From positions 1,983,501 through 2,047,500 of the forward strand of contig NZ_CP072308.1 in the NCBI RefSeq assembly GCF_017726655.1: DNA of 64,000 nt, read 5' to 3'. This document shows, piece after piece, positions 46,428-57,274 of this stretch (position 1 is its first letter; the number at the start of each line of letters is the position of its first letter). A model generated the notes under the pieces. That model did not search any database, was not told where the DNA came from, and was given only the letters and a program-made list of their open reading frames with translations. This DNA comes from Agrobacterium tumefaciens. GTDB taxonomy: Bacteria > Pseudomonadota > Alphaproteobacteria > Rhizobiales > Rhizobiaceae. The translations under genes and the position numbers were made by a program.

Positions 46428-47555
46428 TCATGCGGTGATGCTCCCGTGGGATACATTGAAGAATTGCGCCCGCTCGCCAAGGGTGGAGAACATGGCCGCA
46501 TCCGTTCCAGTCATGAAACTCTGTCCCCCCAGCGCGTGGATGAGATCGAACAGGGCCGCCCGCCTGCCCTCGTCGAGATGAGCGGCAATCTCGTCCAGCA
46601 GCAGAACCGGCGCATAACCGGTCATATTGGCTGTCAGCTGCGCATGCGCGAGCACCAGCCCAACCAGCAGCGCCTTCTGCTCCCCGGTCGAACAGCGTTC
46701 GGCCTCCATATCCTTTTCCGCGTGGCGCACGAAGAGATCGACACGGTGCGGCCCATCAAGCGTGCGCCCGGCGGCGGCGTCCCGGTAGCGACCTTCACGC
46801 AGCATCAAGCCATATTCGTCTTCCAGATCGACGGCGGGGCGGTTGAGGCCATCATCCATAAAGCCGGAAAGCGACAGCGTCGCAGAGGGGAAGGCCGCAT
46901 CCCCCGTTCGCCGTTCGATCAGACTCCGGAGCAGACCGAGCATCTCATAACGGGCAACTGCCATGGAGATGCCGAGTTCGGCCATCTGCTTTTCGATACC
47001 GTCGAGCCAGACCGGGTCAAAGCGGCCTTCGGAAAGCAGCCTGTTACGCCCACGCATCGCTTTGTCAAAATCGCTGGCGCGTCGGCCATGGGCGGGATCA
47101 AGCGACAGCACGAGCCTGTCAAGGAAACGCCGGCGGTCAGACGATGAGCCGGTAAAAAGGCCGTCCATGGCAGGGGTGAGCCACAGAACGCGCAGATGAT
47201 CGGTCAATTCATCGACGGATTTGACGGGCGTCCCGTTCAGCCGCAGCCGGCGCGACGCCACCTCTCCATCGCCTTCAATTCCCGTGCCGATTGCGACCTC
47301 GCCATCCATGCCCTCGACATCGGCAAAGATCGAAAACCCGTTTGCCTCTGCACCCACGCGGGTGACGTCGGACAGGACTGCGCGGCGAAGTCCGCGTCCG
47401 GGCGACAGAAACGACACCGCCTCCAGAAGGTTGGTCTTGCCGGACCCATTGTCGCCGGTCAGCACCACATGGCGGTCATCCAGGGAAAGCGATGCCGCCG
47501 CATAATTGCGGAAGTCCGTGAGTTTCAGGCGGGAAAGCGAGACCTTGTTCGTCAT
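46428..47555 (-). CDS. recF: DNA replication and repair protein RecF
   Basis: This 375-residue SMC-like ATPase has Walker A TGDNGSGKTNLLEAVSFLSP (about 33-52), the ABC-type signature region STGEQKALLVGLVLAHA (about 284-300) and Walker B VLLLDEIAAHLDE. It loads RecA onto gaps with RecO and RecR; recR is also in this window. In many bacteria recF lies next to dnaA/dnaN, but here it is followed by a ThiF-type gene and a GNAT gene. Confidence 0.95.
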   Translation of the reverse strand: MTNKVSLSRLKLTDFRNYAAASLSLDDRHVVLTGDNGSGKTNLLEAVSFLSPGRGLRRAVLSDVTRVGAEANGFSIFADVEGMDGEVAIGTGIEGDGEVASRRLRLNGTPVKSVDELTDHLRVLWLTPAMDGLFTGSSSDRRRFLDRLVLSLDPAHGRRASDFDKAMRGRNRLLSEGRFDPVWLDGIEKQMAELGISMAVARYEMLGLLRSLIERRTGDAAFPSATLSLSGFMDDGLNRPAVDLEDEYGLMLREGRYRDAAAGRTLDGPHRVDLFVRHAEKDMEAERCSTGEQKALLVGLVLAHAQLTANMTGYAPVLLLDEIAAHLDEGRRAALFDLIHALGGQSFMTGTDAAMFSTLGERAQFFNVSHGSITA

Positions 47556-47707
47556 GGTTACGGCCTAAAACGAAGCTGCCCCGATGGCAAGGCGGCTCTT
47601 GTCCATGTTTATCGCCGAGCGCCGAAACCATGCGAAATATTCAGTAGTGGCAACTTTTTTAGCGGGCGGCTATTTATAGCCGGTTCGTTATCACCGGTAA
47701 CCCTTCC

Positions 47708-48820
47708 ATGCGTCTCCTTCTGTCTCTTTTCATCATGCTCGGCCTCCTTTCCTCCTGCGCCGGACGGCCGGGAGCGGACGTTCTGCAAGCGGTCGACACC
47801 AGAGCGAAGGATGCTAAAATCGTGACCGCCTATGTGGCAAGCACGCGCGAAAAAAGCGAAGAGGCCAAAAAGGGCTTCAGTGCGCTGAGAGCGGCCGAAC
47901 CGAATTATGCCCGCTTCGACATTTCGATACCGCCCACCCACAAGAGCGGAAAAATTGAGTGGTCGACCGGAAAACCCGACGCGAAGAAAGATTTTGTCGT
48001 CACGCAGGCGCAGATGTTGAGCAAGGCACGTTTCAACGGTGACCTCGGAGATATCACCCGCTCCGGCAAGCAGATCGCGCTTTTCGTGCATGGCTATAAT
48101 TACAGCTATCAGGAAGCGCTTTTCCGGGCAGCGCAGATGGCAGCCGATGCCAATATGGATGGCGTGCCATTGGTATTCTCCTGGCCGTCGCAGGCGAATG
48201 TCGCCGGCTACGTTGCCGACAAGGAATCGGCGACCTATTCCCGCGATGCGCTTGCCAATCTCCTAACGGATCTCACACGCCGTTCTCCGCGCAAGAACAT
48301 CGTCGTTTTTGGTCACAGCATGGGTGGCTGGCTGGTCATGGAAGCGCTGCGCCAGTTGCGTTTCGAGGGACGAAACGACGTTATCGCCAAGTTGCAGGTG
48401 GTGCTGGCCGCACCCGATATCGATGCCGATGTCTTCCGCAAGCAGATCGAGGTGGTCGGCCGGCTCAATCCGCCGCTTACCGTTCTGGTCTCCAAGGATG
48501 ACCGTGCTCTCAAAGCCTCTTCCATACTCGGCGCAGACGTGACGCGGATCGGCGCACTTGACGTTACGGATCCGAAGGTACAGGAAGCCGCCCTGAAAGA
48601 AGGCGTTCAGTTCGTCGATATCTCCAAACTGAAAGCCTCAGACCCGCTCAATCACGACCGCTACGCCGCCTTGGCGGCGCTCGTGCCGCAGCTGGAGTCA
48701 AGCCGCAACGGCAATGGACAAAACGGCATCGGTCGCGCGGGCGCTTTCGTGTTCGATGCTATCGGCGCAACCGTGTCCAGCCCCTTCCGGCTTGCCAGCC
48801 AGGTGGTGAATCCGCAGTGA
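47708..48820 (+). CDS. Alpha/beta-hydrolase lipoprotein (DUF900 type)
   Basis: This 370-residue protein has a lipoprotein signal: MRLLLSLFIMLGLLSSC, with the lipobox Cys at 17. It carries an alpha/beta-hydrolase fold with FVHGYNYSYQEA (oxyanion strand), PLVFSWPSQA and nucleophile elbow VFGHSMGGW (Ser about 203). Its Asp and His follow in VSKDDRALK and NHDRYAAL. DUF900 proteins are envelope esterases of unknown substrate. It is convergent with nrdF (stops 25 bp apart). Confidence 0.82.
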   Translation: MRLLLSLFIMLGLLSSCAGRPGADVLQAVDTRAKDAKIVTAYVASTREKSEEAKKGFSALRAAEPNYARFDISIPPTHKSGKIEWSTGKPDAKKDFVVTQAQMLSKARFNGDLGDITRSGKQIALFVHGYNYSYQEALFRAAQMAADANMDGVPLVFSWPSQANVAGYVADKESATYSRDALANLLTDLTRRSPRKNIVVFGHSMGGWLVMEALRQLRFEGRNDVIAKLQVVLAAPDIDADVFRKQIEVVGRLNPPLTVLVSKDDRALKASSILGADVTRIGALDVTDPKVQEAALKEGVQFVDISKLKASDPLNHDRYAALAALVPQLESSRNGNGQNGIGRAGAFVFDAIGATVSSPFRLASQVVNPQ

Positions 48821-48845
48821 ACCTACGGCGATTTGCCCAAAGGGT

Positions 48846-49832
<987 letters not shown>

Positions 49833-49836
49833 CTAA

Positions 49837-52023
49837 TCAGAGCGTGCAGGAAACGCAGCCCTGAACCTGCGTGCCTTCCAGCGCCATCTGGCGCAAACGG
49901 ATGTAGTAGATGGTCTTGATGCCATTCTTCCAAGCATAGATCTGTGCGCGATTGATATCGCGGGTCGTGGCCGTATCACGGAAGAACAGCGTCAGCGACA
50001 GGCCCTGATCGACATGCTGGGTAGCGGCCGCATAGGTGTCGATGATCTTTTCCGGTCCAATTTCGTAGGCGTCCTGATAATATTCGAGATTATCGTTCGA
50101 GAGATAGGAAGCCGGGTAATAAACGCGGCCGATCTTTCCCTCTTTACGGATTTCGATTTTCGAGACGATCGGATGAATGGAAGATGTGGAGTGGTTGATA
50201 TAGGAGATCGAGCCTGTCGGTGGCACGGCCTGAAGGTTCTGGTTATAGAGGCCTGATGCCATGACCTCCCCCTTCAAGACATTCCAGTCTTCCTGCGTTG
50301 GAATGGCGATGCCGGCCTTTTCGAACAAGTCACGGACCTTTCCCGTCGTCGGCAGCCATTCCCGTTCGGTATATTTGTCGAAATATTCGCCCGAAGCATA
50401 TTTGGAGTTTTCGAAGCCCTTGAAGCTCTGGCCTCTCTCCATCGCCAGCCGGTTGCTGGCGCGGATAGCGTGATAGGTCACGGTGTAGAAATAGATATTG
50501 GTGAAATCTATGCCTTCTTCGGAGCCATAGAAGATGCGCTCGCGCGCCAGATAACCGTGCAGGTTCATCTGACCGAGTCCGATGGCATGGCTTTCGTCGT
50601 TGCCCTTTTCAACAGACGGAACGGAGGAAATGTGGCTCATGTCCGACACCGCCGTCAGTGCCCTGATGGAGGTTTCAATGGTCTTGCCGAAATCGGCTGA
50701 ATCCATTGCCGCAGCGATATTCAACGAACCGAGATTGCAGGAAATATCCTTGCCCATATGGCTATAGGAGAGGTCGGCATTGAATGCGCTCGCTTCGCTG
50801 ACCTGCAGGATTTCCGAGCAGAGATTGCTCATGCTGATGCGACCGGCAATCGGATTTGCCCGGTTCACCGTATCTTCGAACATGATATAGGGATAGCCGC
50901 TCTCGAACTGGATTTCCGCGATCACCTGGAAAAAGTCGCGCGCCTTGATCTTCTTCTTTCGGATGCGGCTGTCGGCGACCATCTCGTGGTACTTTTCCGT
51001 CACCGAGATTTCGGTGAAGGGCACCCCATAGACCCGCTCCACATCATAGGGAGAGAACAGATACATTTCCTCGTTGTTGCGGGCGAGCTCGAAGGTGATG
51101 TCTGGGATGACAACGCCGAGCGACAGGGTCTTGATGCGGATTTTCTCGTCCGCATTTTCGCGCTTGGTATCGAGGAAGCGCATGATATCCGGGTGGTGGG
51201 CGTGCAGATAGACCGCGCCGGCACCCTGACGCGCACCAAGCTGGTTGGCGTAGGAAAAACTGTCTTCCAGCAGCTTCATGACGGGAATAACGCCGGACGA
51301 CTGGTTTTCGATCTGCTTGATCGGCGCGCCGAATTCGCGAATATTGGTCAAGGAGAGCGCCACGCCACCACCGCGCTTGGAAAGCTGTAGCGCCGAATTG
51401 ATGGAGCGGCCGATGCTTTCCATATTGTCTTCCACGCGCAGCAGGAAACACGACACCAGCTCACCGCGGCTCTTCTTGCCAGCATTGAGAAATGTTGGCG
51501 TTGCCGGCTGAAAACGGCCGGAAATGATCTCATCGACCAGATCGCGGGCGAGCTGCTCGTCACCGCGCGCGAGAGCCAGCGCCACCATGCAAACGCGGTC
51601 CTCGTAACGCTCGAGATAACGTTTTCCGTCGAAGGTCTTCAGCGTGTAGGAGGTGTAGTATTTGAACGCACCGAGGAAGGTCGGAAAGCGGAACTTCCGC
51701 GCATAGGCCTCATCATAGAGATCGCGCACGAAATTGAAGGAATACTGGTCCAGCACCGCCTGCTCGTAATAGCCTTCCGTCACCAGATAATCGAGCTTTT
51801 CCCTAAGGTTATGGAAAAACACCGTATTCTGATTTACGTGCTGGAGGAAATATTGACGGGCAGCGAGCCGATCCTTGTCGAGCTGGATTTTTCCGTTCTC
51901 GTCATAGAGGTTCAACATCGCGTTCAGTGCGTGGTAGTCCAAGCCCGCATCAAGCGGCTTCTGGCTTGCGGCTGTTGGCTGCTTGGTGTCATTGCGCAAT
52001 GCGCTAGCGGTCAGCGTGTCCAA
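49837..52023 (-). CDS. nrdE: Ribonucleotide reductase class Ib, large (catalytic) subunit
   Basis: This 728-residue protein has the class I active-site set: [19 protein letters not shown] with a redox Cys, the radical Cys in the NLCSEI motif with a nearby Glu, and [19 protein letters not shown]. The C-terminal CVSCTL is the relay pair that takes electrons from NrdH. There is no N-terminal ATP-cone, as expected of NrdE. Its start lies 13 bases inside the end of nrdI, so translation is coupled. It needs oxygen but not cobalamin. Confidence 0.96.
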   Translation of the reverse strand: MDTLTASALRNDTKQPTAASQKPLDAGLDYHALNAMLNLYDENGKIQLDKDRLAARQYFLQHVNQNTVFFHNLREKLDYLVTEGYYEQAVLDQYSFNFVRDLYDEAYARKFRFPTFLGAFKYYTSYTLKTFDGKRYLERYEDRVCMVALALARGDEQLARDLVDEIISGRFQPATPTFLNAGKKSRGELVSCFLLRVEDNMESIGRSINSALQLSKRGGGVALSLTNIREFGAPIKQIENQSSGVIPVMKLLEDSFSYANQLGARQGAGAVYLHAHHPDIMRFLDTKRENADEKIRIKTLSLGVVIPDITFELARNNEEMYLFSPYDVERVYGVPFTEISVTEKYHEMVADSRIRKKKIKARDFFQVIAEIQFESGYPYIMFEDTVNRANPIAGRISMSNLCSEILQVSEASAFNADLSYSHMGKDISCNLGSLNIAAAMDSADFGKTIETSIRALTAVSDMSHISSVPSVEKGNDESHAIGLGQMNLHGYLARERIFYGSEEGIDFTNIYFYTVTYHAIRASNRLAMERGQSFKGFENSKYASGEYFDKYTEREWLPTTGKVRDLFEKAGIAIPTQEDWNVLKGEVMASGLYNQNLQAVPPTGSISYINHSTSSIHPIVSKIEIRKEGKIGRVYYPASYLSNDNLEYYQDAYEIGPEKIIDTYAAATQHVDQGLSLTLFFRDTATTRDINRAQIYAWKNGIKTIYYIRLRQMALEGTQVQGCVSCTL

Positions 52024-52409
52024 AATCGGTCCAATCCATGTTTGACGTTGGCGACGTCTTCTTCCGTTCCGAGAAGCTCAAAGCGATAGAGAAACGGCAC
52101 GGCGCATTTGCGCGAGACGATATCTCCGGCGGACGCGAAGGCGGCGCCAAAACTGGTGTTTCCCGCCGCAATGACGCCGCGGATGAGGTTGCGGTTGGAG
52201 GGCTCGTTCAAAAACCGGATCACGGGTTTCGGCACTGCCCCTTTGGTGCCGCCGCCGCCATAGGTTGGGGTGACGAGCACATAGGGTTCCGACACCTGCG
52301 GTACATCCTCTTCAGCGCCGAGCGGCAGGCGAAGCAATCGCCGCCCCAGTTTCAGAAGGAAACGATGAGTGTTTTCAGAACGGCTGGAATAATAGACGAT
52401 CAGGCTCAT
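52011..52409 (-). CDS. nrdI: NrdI flavodoxin
   Basis: This 132-residue protein begins [20 protein letters not shown] and has the family-specific [13 protein letters not shown] loop and [14 protein letters not shown]. NrdI is the flavodoxin that activates the manganese cofactor of NrdF. The frame is open to 52463, but the ATG at 52409 with a purine-rich GGCGGCGGGCG site begins the conserved protein. It overlaps nrdE by 13 bases. Confidence 0.95.
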   Translation of the reverse strand: MSLIVYYSSRSENTHRFLLKLGRRLLRLPLGAEEDVPQVSEPYVLVTPTYGGGGTKGAVPKPVIRFLNEPSNRNLIRGVIAAGNTSFGAAFASAGDIVSRKCAVPFLYRFELLGTEEDVANVKHGLDRFWTR

Positions 52410-52420
52410 CGCCCGCCGCC

Positions 52421-52642
52421 TCAGCTGATCGCGCCGATCATATCCGGCCGGAAACCCGCCCAATGGCGTTCGCCGGCAACGACTACGGGAACCTGCATGT
52501 AGCCGAGGCCACGGACGTGGTCGAGCGCATCCGCATCTTCGGAAATGTCGATAATCTCATAGGGAACGCCGATACGGTCGAGCGCTCGATAAGTGGCGGT
52601 GCATTGGACGCAGGCGGGTTTACTGTAAACGGTGACGGTCAT
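52421..52642 (-). CDS. nrdH: NrdH-redoxin (glutaredoxin-like)
   Basis: This 73-residue thioredoxin-fold protein has active site CVQC (about residues 11-14), as [20 protein letters not shown], plus the NrdH-type end [11 protein letters not shown]. It reduces the C-terminal Cys pair of NrdE. The ATG at 52642 is preceded by GAGAGGGAAA. It is the first gene of nrdHIEF and lies behind a leader of about 500 bases with a cobalamin riboswitch. Confidence 0.95.
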   Translation of the reverse strand: MTVTVYSKPACVQCTATYRALDRIGVPYEIIDISEDADALDHVRGLGYMQVPVVVAGERHWAGFRPDMIGAIS

Positions 52643-52957
52643 AATTTCCCTCTCGAAGCCAATTTTGGACACGGCAAAGCGTTGCCGATTGCAATCGCAA
52701 CCGGACGGTGATGGTTCTGTCATTCAGGTGATGCTTGGTGTTTGAGAGTTCGTGCGATCCGAATGAAAACAGATTGATTTTCGGGCACGCTTCAAGCAAC
52801 AGAAGTCGCTCCCTACGCTGAGGAGCGTAGCAACTTAAAAATATGCACTGGCATGACTTCACCCCGAAGCTTGTTATGGAGGGGGCAGAAAAGGGCGCAC
52901 GCAAGTCATTTGCGCGATACACCTTCCTCCGGACACCCCGCCCGTGGACGTTTGCGC
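52643..52957 (-). promoter_or_regulatory. nrdHIEF leader between the cobalamin aptamer and nrdH
   Basis: These 315 bases hold no credible gene; a 113-codon reading across them is not protein-like. The main structure is CTACGCT/AGCGTAG (52813-52819/52824-52830, loop CCTC on the RNA), followed by GGGAGCG that could pair with CGCTCC of the same stem. It may be the expression platform. Its distance of 170 bases from nrdH makes anti-termination or leader processing more likely than direct masking of the ribosome site. Confidence 0.5.
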
Positions 52958-53140
52958 TCAAGGCAGGTCTCCTGACTTGCGGGTCACAACATTCATTCCG
53001 GCCTTCCCGAAGCTCTCAGCCCCAGTGACTCAAATCGGAACGATGCTCGCCGCTTACAGTTGCGGGGGCAGTTTCGGCCTAGTTCCGCCTCAATGGCGTG
53101 ACGCACCGAATTCCCGTCTTAGCTCCCAACCCTTGCGAAT
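52958..53140 (-). promoter_or_regulatory. Cobalamin (adenosylcobalamin) riboswitch controlling nrdHIEF
   Basis: On the minus strand the core reads, in order: GGGAATTCGGTG, CCGAAACTGCCCCCGCAACT, GTAAGCGGCGAGC, CACTGG, CGGGAAGGCC, and GTCAGGAGACCTGCC. These are the conserved blocks of the B12-box riboswitch (P3-P6 core, L5 and the terminal CAGGAGACCTGCC). It lies directly in the transcript leading to nrdHIEF. High coenzyme B12 should shut down this B12-independent reductase. That pattern is known for bacteria that also have the B12-dependent class II enzyme NrdJ. Confidence 0.93.
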
Positions 53141-53154
53141 CGGAAGAACCTTGA

Positions 53155-53191
53155 ACACTAGATATAGTATATGAGGAAATCCTGCCGTCAA
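53155..53191 (-). promoter_or_regulatory. nrdHIEF promoter with an NrdR box over the -10 element
   Basis: On the minus strand TTGACG (53186-53191) is the -35 and the CTATAT region (53162-53167) the -10, about 18 bp apart. The 16-mer ACACTAGATATAGTAT (53155-53170) agrees at 14 of 16 positions with the NrdR box ACACwATATATwGTGT in one orientation. NrdR is a universal repressor of nrd genes that binds ATP/dATP. A second box at the usual spacing is not evident. Confidence 0.6.
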
Positions 53192-53294
53192 CCAGTAGAC
53201 GACGCGAAAGCTGGCCCCTGGGGATCAAAAAGATTCATCGCAGAGTGACAGCCGCTGAACGGCGCGGAACACGTCATGTTCGGGGAACGTCGAT

Positions 53295-53924
53295 CTATCC
53301 CCAGATGTCGATGTGGATATCGGCCGGGCGGGCGTTTTCAATCACCCGTTTTCCATTCGGAAGATCGTTCTCGAAAAGTTTGGCATGAATCTGAGCCGCA
53401 TCGAGGCCAAAGCCCAGCCATCTGTCACGCAGTCTCTGTTCCAGAACGGTCACGGAAGGTCCTACAAAGACACTCAAATCAAAATGGTCGGATAGCCTTG
53501 TCCAGGGCGCTTCGTTGAGCAGTAGATAATTGCCCTCAGCCAGGATAAAGCGCGTTTGAGGCGCGATGGCACGGGCAGAGGCGATGGCGATTTCTCGGGA
53601 ACGATCGAAAACCGGCACCAGCACTTCCTGCCCGCCCTGGCGAACGGCAGAGACGATATCCAGAAAGCCACGGACATCGAATGTTTCCGGCGCACCCTTC
53701 CGCGGCAAAAGCCCCCGCTCTTCAAGGATGCCATTATCCATATGGAAGCCGTCCATGGGCAGCACGGCGGCCGTTTCGCCACGTGCGATGAGAGCATCAC
53801 ACAGGGCATCCGCCAGCGTGGATTTGCCGGCCCCTGGGGGGCCGGCAATGGCAACGATGAAACGGGATTGGCCCTTTGCCCGTCGAAGAACGTCTTCAAC
53901 GATCGTTACGAGCTTCAACGTCAT
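53295..53924 (-). CDS. frcK: Kinase of the fructose ABC-transport operon
   Basis: This 209-residue P-loop kinase has Walker A AGPPGAGKSTLAD (about 27-39) and resembles uridine kinase/pantothenate kinase-type proteins (PMDGFHMDNGILEERG, VFDRSREIA, ILAEGNYLLL). In Sinorhizobium such a gene ends the frcBCAK fructose operon and is named frcK. Its start overlaps the frcA stop by 4 bases. Its substrate has not been settled as far as I know; a sugar is suggested by context. Confidence 0.88.
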   Translation of the reverse strand: MTLKLVTIVEDVLRRAKGQSRFIVAIAGPPGAGKSTLADALCDALIARGETAAVLPMDGFHMDNGILEERGLLPRKGAPETFDVRGFLDIVSAVRQGGQEVLVPVFDRSREIAIASARAIAPQTRFILAEGNYLLLNEAPWTRLSDHFDLSVFVGPSVTVLEQRLRDRWLGFGLDAAQIHAKLFENDLPNGKRVIENARPADIHIDIWG

Positions 53925-54703
53925 GCGGCGAGCGTTTCCTTCGGCGCTTCCTTGGCGCCGGTCATGAAGGCGACTGCGTCGGACATCGAATAATCCTTCG
54001 GATTGATGACGCAGAGGCGCTTGCCCAACCGATGGATATGAATGCGATCCGCCACCTCGAACACATGCGGCATGTTGTGCGAAATCAGAACGATCGGCAA
54101 TCCACGGGCGCGGACGTCGAGGATGAGCTCAAGGACGCGCCGGCTTTCCTTGACGCCAAGAGCGGCTGTCGGCTCGTCAAGAATCACCACCTTCGAGCCG
54201 AAAGCGGCTGCGCGTGCTACGGCTACACCCTGCCGCTGGCCGCCGGAGAGCGTTTCCACCGCCTGATTGATGTTCTGGATAGTCATCAATCCAAGTTCGG
54301 AGAGCTTGTCCCGCGCGAACTTTTCCATGGCCGGCCGGTCGAGGGCACGAAAAAGGCTGCCGGCTATGCCGGGCTTGCGGATTTCGCGGCCCAGGAACAT
54401 GTTGTCGGCGATCGACAGGGCTGGTGAGAGTGCGAGGTTCTGGTAGACGGTTTCGATACCGGCCCTTCGCGCTTCGATCGGTGAGCGGAACTGCACCGGC
54501 TTGCCTTCGAGCCTGATCTCCCCTTCGTCGGGCGTCACCGCGCCCGAGATTGCCTTGATGAGCGAGGATTTGCCAGCGCCGTTATCACCGATGACGGCGA
54601 GAATTTCACCGGGATAGAGATCGAAATCGGCATTGTCGAGTGCGGTCACGCGTCCGTATCGCTTGACGAGATTGCGTGCCGTGAGAATGGGTTCGCGTGC
54701 CAT
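53921..54703 (-). CDS. frcA: Fructose ABC transporter, ATP-binding subunit
   Basis: This 260-residue single ABC ATPase has Walker A GDNGAGKSSLIKA (about 43-55), the Q-loop YQNLALSP, signature LSGGQRQGVAVARA and Walker B VVILDEPTAALG. It has one ATPase domain, unlike the double RbsA type, as is typical of FrcA. The frame is open to 54781, but the ATG at 54703 follows AGGTAGCAGG and shares its first base with the frcC stop. Confidence 0.93.
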   Translation of the reverse strand: MAREPILTARNLVKRYGRVTALDNADFDLYPGEILAVIGDNGAGKSSLIKAISGAVTPDEGEIRLEGKPVQFRSPIEARRAGIETVYQNLALSPALSIADNMFLGREIRKPGIAGSLFRALDRPAMEKFARDKLSELGLMTIQNINQAVETLSGGQRQGVAVARAAAFGSKVVILDEPTAALGVKESRRVLELILDVRARGLPIVLISHNMPHVFEVADRIHIHRLGKRLCVINPKDYSMSDAVAFMTGAKEAPKETLAA

Positions 54704-55785
54704 CAGCCTGCTACCTTTCTGATCCACTGGTCGATTGCAACAGCCAGGATGATGAGGACACCGATCAACAGATAGGTCCATTGCGGGTCCGTACCAATCA
54801 GTCTCAAGCCGAGCGAGAAAACGCCGACAATCAGCGCGCCAAACAGCATGCCCATGATCGAGCCGCGACCGCCGAAGAGCGAGAGGCCGCCAATCACGAC
54901 AGCGGTGATGGATTCGATATTGGCGAACTGTCCGGCCGTTGGCGATACCGAGCCGATGCGGCCGATCAATGCCCAGCCTGCGAAGGCGCAGATGAGCCCC
55001 GAAAGCGTATAAACCGTCGTCAGCATGCGCTTGACGTTGACACCGGCAAGCTCGGCCGCATCCGGATCGTCACCAACAGCGTAGAGGTGGCGGCCCCAGG
55101 CGGTGCGGTTCAGCACATACCAGAGGAGGGCAACGAGCAGCACCATGGCGATGACGCCGTAGGTAAAGACGGCACTGCCGAGGCGCAGGTTATTGCCGAA
55201 AAACTGGAGGATGGGTGCCTGCTGCGCAATATCTTGGGCGCGGATGGTTTCATTCGCAGAGTAAAGGAAGTTGGTGGCAAGAACGATCTGCCACATGCCG
55301 AGCGTCACGATGAAGGGCGGCAATCGCATGCGCGACACGAGGATGCCGTTGACGAAGCCGCAAAATGCGCCAACTGCCAGTCCGCAGAGAATGGAGAGTT
55401 CCGCCGGCAAGCCGTAGCGGAAGGTGAATTGCCCCATGATGACCGAAGACAGTACCATGATGGCGCCGACGGACAGATCGATGCCGGCAGTCAGGATGAC
55501 GAGCGACTGCGCCGCACCGACGATACCGACAATGGCCACCTGCTGAAGAATGAGCGTCAGCGAAAAGGCAGAGAAAAATTTGCCGCCGAGTGTGATGCCG
55601 AACACTATCAGCGACAGCACCAGAACAATCAGCGGGACAGCTGCAGGACTGGAGTGCAGAAAATGCTGGAATTTTTCGAGCAGGCTCTTGTCGTGCGTAT
55701 CGAAAGCGGCGACCTGGGTCGAGCTTCCGGACAGCACATTTTCAAATTCATTATGCGGTTGGGTCCGCACTGGCTGATCGCTCAT
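54703..55785 (-). CDS. frcC: Fructose ABC transporter, permease subunit
   Basis: This 360-residue permease of the ribose/xylose (CUT2) class has about ten helices. It has LVILTAGIDLSVGAIMVLSS as the family signature (about 101-120) and AVGDDPDAAELAGVNVKR in the EAA-like loop. The N-terminal 50 residues are hydrophilic. The ATG at 55785 is preceded by GGGAGGAAAA, so the longer frame from 55911 is not used. It lies between frcB and frcA. Confidence 0.93.
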   Translation of the reverse strand: MSDQPVRTQPHNEFENVLSGSSTQVAAFDTHDKSLLEKFQHFLHSSPAAVPLIVLVLSLIVFGITLGGKFFSAFSLTLILQQVAIVGIVGAAQSLVILTAGIDLSVGAIMVLSSVIMGQFTFRYGLPAELSILCGLAVGAFCGFVNGILVSRMRLPPFIVTLGMWQIVLATNFLYSANETIRAQDIAQQAPILQFFGNNLRLGSAVFTYGVIAMVLLVALLWYVLNRTAWGRHLYAVGDDPDAAELAGVNVKRMLTTVYTLSGLICAFAGWALIGRIGSVSPTAGQFANIESITAVVIGGLSLFGGRGSIMGMLFGALIVGVFSLGLRLIGTDPQWTYLLIGVLIILAVAIDQWIRKVAG

Positions 55786-55947
55786 GGATTTTCCTCCCGA
55801 TCGCTTCATCACATTTGCCCTGGAACCATAACCGTTCTGCAGCGGGCCTTGTGCCGATTCAAACTGTTGAGAAGCGGACTCCGTCGACCCAGGGGCGCGC
55901 CCTGCGTCCACTCATCTGGATCACGCCTCATTCACTTGAGGCTGAAA

Positions 55948-55968
55948 GCGGGGGCAAAAAGCCCCCGC
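55948..55968 (-). terminator. Hairpin between frcB and frcC (attenuator/stabiliser)
   Basis: GCGGGGGC (55948-55955) pairs with GCCCCCGC (55961-55968) just after the frcB stop. With no strong U-tract it likely lets part of the transcription continue and protects frcB mRNA. This would give the usual excess of binding protein over permease. Confidence 0.65.
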
Positions 55969-55987
55969 CTGCGTCAGATGCGAGGCA

Positions 55988-57010
55988 TCAGCCCCAGCAC
56001 TTCTTGAGGCCTTCCTTGGTATCGATCGAGTCGAGACCCTTCACCGGCTTGTCCGTCACCAGCGTCACGCCCGTGTCGAAGAAGGTCTTGCCAGCTGTCG
56101 GCTTTGGCTTTTCACCGGTGTCGGCAAACTTCTTGACCGCCTCGACGCCCAGTGCCGCCATGGCGAGCGGATATTGCTGCGACGTCGCACCGATCACGCC
56201 TTCGGCTACATTCTTCACGCCCGGGCAACCGCCGTCGACCGAGACGATCAGAACATCCTTTTCGCGACCGACTGCCTTCAGCGCTTCGTAGGCGCCGGCA
56301 GCTGCCGGTTCGTTGATGGTGTGGACAACGTTGATGGTCGGATCTTTCTGCAGCAGATTCTCCATCGCTGCACGGCCACCTTCTTCGTTACCGTTGGTGA
56401 CATCATGGCCGACGATGCGGGGATCGTTCTCATCGCCGATCTTGTTGATGTCCTTCACGTCGATGCCGAAGCCCTTCATGAAGCCCTGGTTGCGAAGCAC
56501 GTCGACCGTTGGCTGGGAGGGGGTGAGGTTGAGGAATGCGATCTTTGCATCCTTGGCCTTGTCGCCAAGCGTGCCAGCTGCCCATTTGCCGATCAATTCG
56601 CCAGCCAGCAGATTGTCGGTTGCGAAGGTGGAATCGGCGGCATCGACGGGTTCAAGCGGCGTATCGAGCGCGATCACCAGAAGCCCGGCATCCCGTGCCT
56701 TCTGCACGGCAGGTACGATGCCCTTGGTGTCCGAAGCGGTAATCAGGATACCCTTGGCGCCGTCGGCAATGCACGTTTCGATCGCTGCCACCTGGCTTTC
56801 GGAATCGCCATCGATCTTACCGGCATAGGCCTTCAGCGTAACGCCCAGTTCCTTTGCCTTGGCGGTGGCGCCTTCCTTCATCTTGACGAAGAAGGGGTTG
56901 GTATCGGTCTTGGTGATGAGGCAAACGGATGTGTCGGCGGCAGACGCAGCGGAAGCGAAAGAAACGCCAAGCGCAAGCGCGCCCAGAAGAGCGGAAACAG
57001 TGGTCTTCAT
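55988..57010 (-). CDS. frcB: Fructose ABC transporter, periplasmic binding protein
   Basis: This 340-residue sugar-binding protein of the ribose-binding (type I) fold has a signal peptide ending ASAASA (about residue 24). The mature start is [20 protein letters not shown], and it contains [20 protein letters not shown] and the hinge motif [14 protein letters not shown]. It is closest to FrcB, which also takes mannose and ribose in Sinorhizobium. The ATG at 57010 has GGGAGGAT upstream. It starts the frcBCAK operon, and frcR is divergent. Confidence 0.92.
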   Translation of the reverse strand: MKTTVSALLGALALGVSFASAASAADTSVCLITKTDTNPFFVKMKEGATAKAKELGVTLKAYAGKIDGDSESQVAAIETCIADGAKGILITASDTKGIVPAVQKARDAGLLVIALDTPLEPVDAADSTFATDNLLAGELIGKWAAGTLGDKAKDAKIAFLNLTPSQPTVDVLRNQGFMKGFGIDVKDINKIGDENDPRIVGHDVTNGNEEGGRAAMENLLQKDPTINVVHTINEPAAAGAYEALKAVGREKDVLIVSVDGGCPGVKNVAEGVIGATSQQYPLAMAALGVEAVKKFADTGEKPKPTAGKTFFDTGVTLVTDKPVKGLDSIDTKEGLKKCWG

Positions 57011-57274
57011 GAGATCCTCCCAATGGATATTTGAGTACCTTTACGGTTACCCGACGATCCCGATCTCCTCCGAGATCGACGACCGTTGACGCAGATGGAA
57101 CCACCAAAGGAACCGGCTGTCAATAAATAAATCCGATTGAATTATTAATTCCGTATGGCATTCTGTCAGCGGCAAGGAGGACAATCGCTACGTCGGTTAA
57201 CGTTTGCGATAGCAAGATTGCCATAAAGCCTGATCTATCGGTCGCGACAGATAGTGCGGGCGGGAGGATGACAT
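57011..57274. promoter_or_regulatory. Divergent frcB/frcR control region
   Basis: The 264-bp gap holds a perfect inverted repeat CGATCTC-N4-GAGATCG (57061-57078), close to the frcB start, and an AT-rich block (about 57118-57155) with GAATTATTAATTCC. Either could be the operator of the ROK repressor. No promoter can be fixed by eye. Confidence 0.45.

Noticed and set aside
52620..52961. A 113-codon frame in the nrdH leader
   Set aside because: It overlaps the nrdH start and the edge of the cobalamin riboswitch and shows no family pattern; the region is regulatory RNA.
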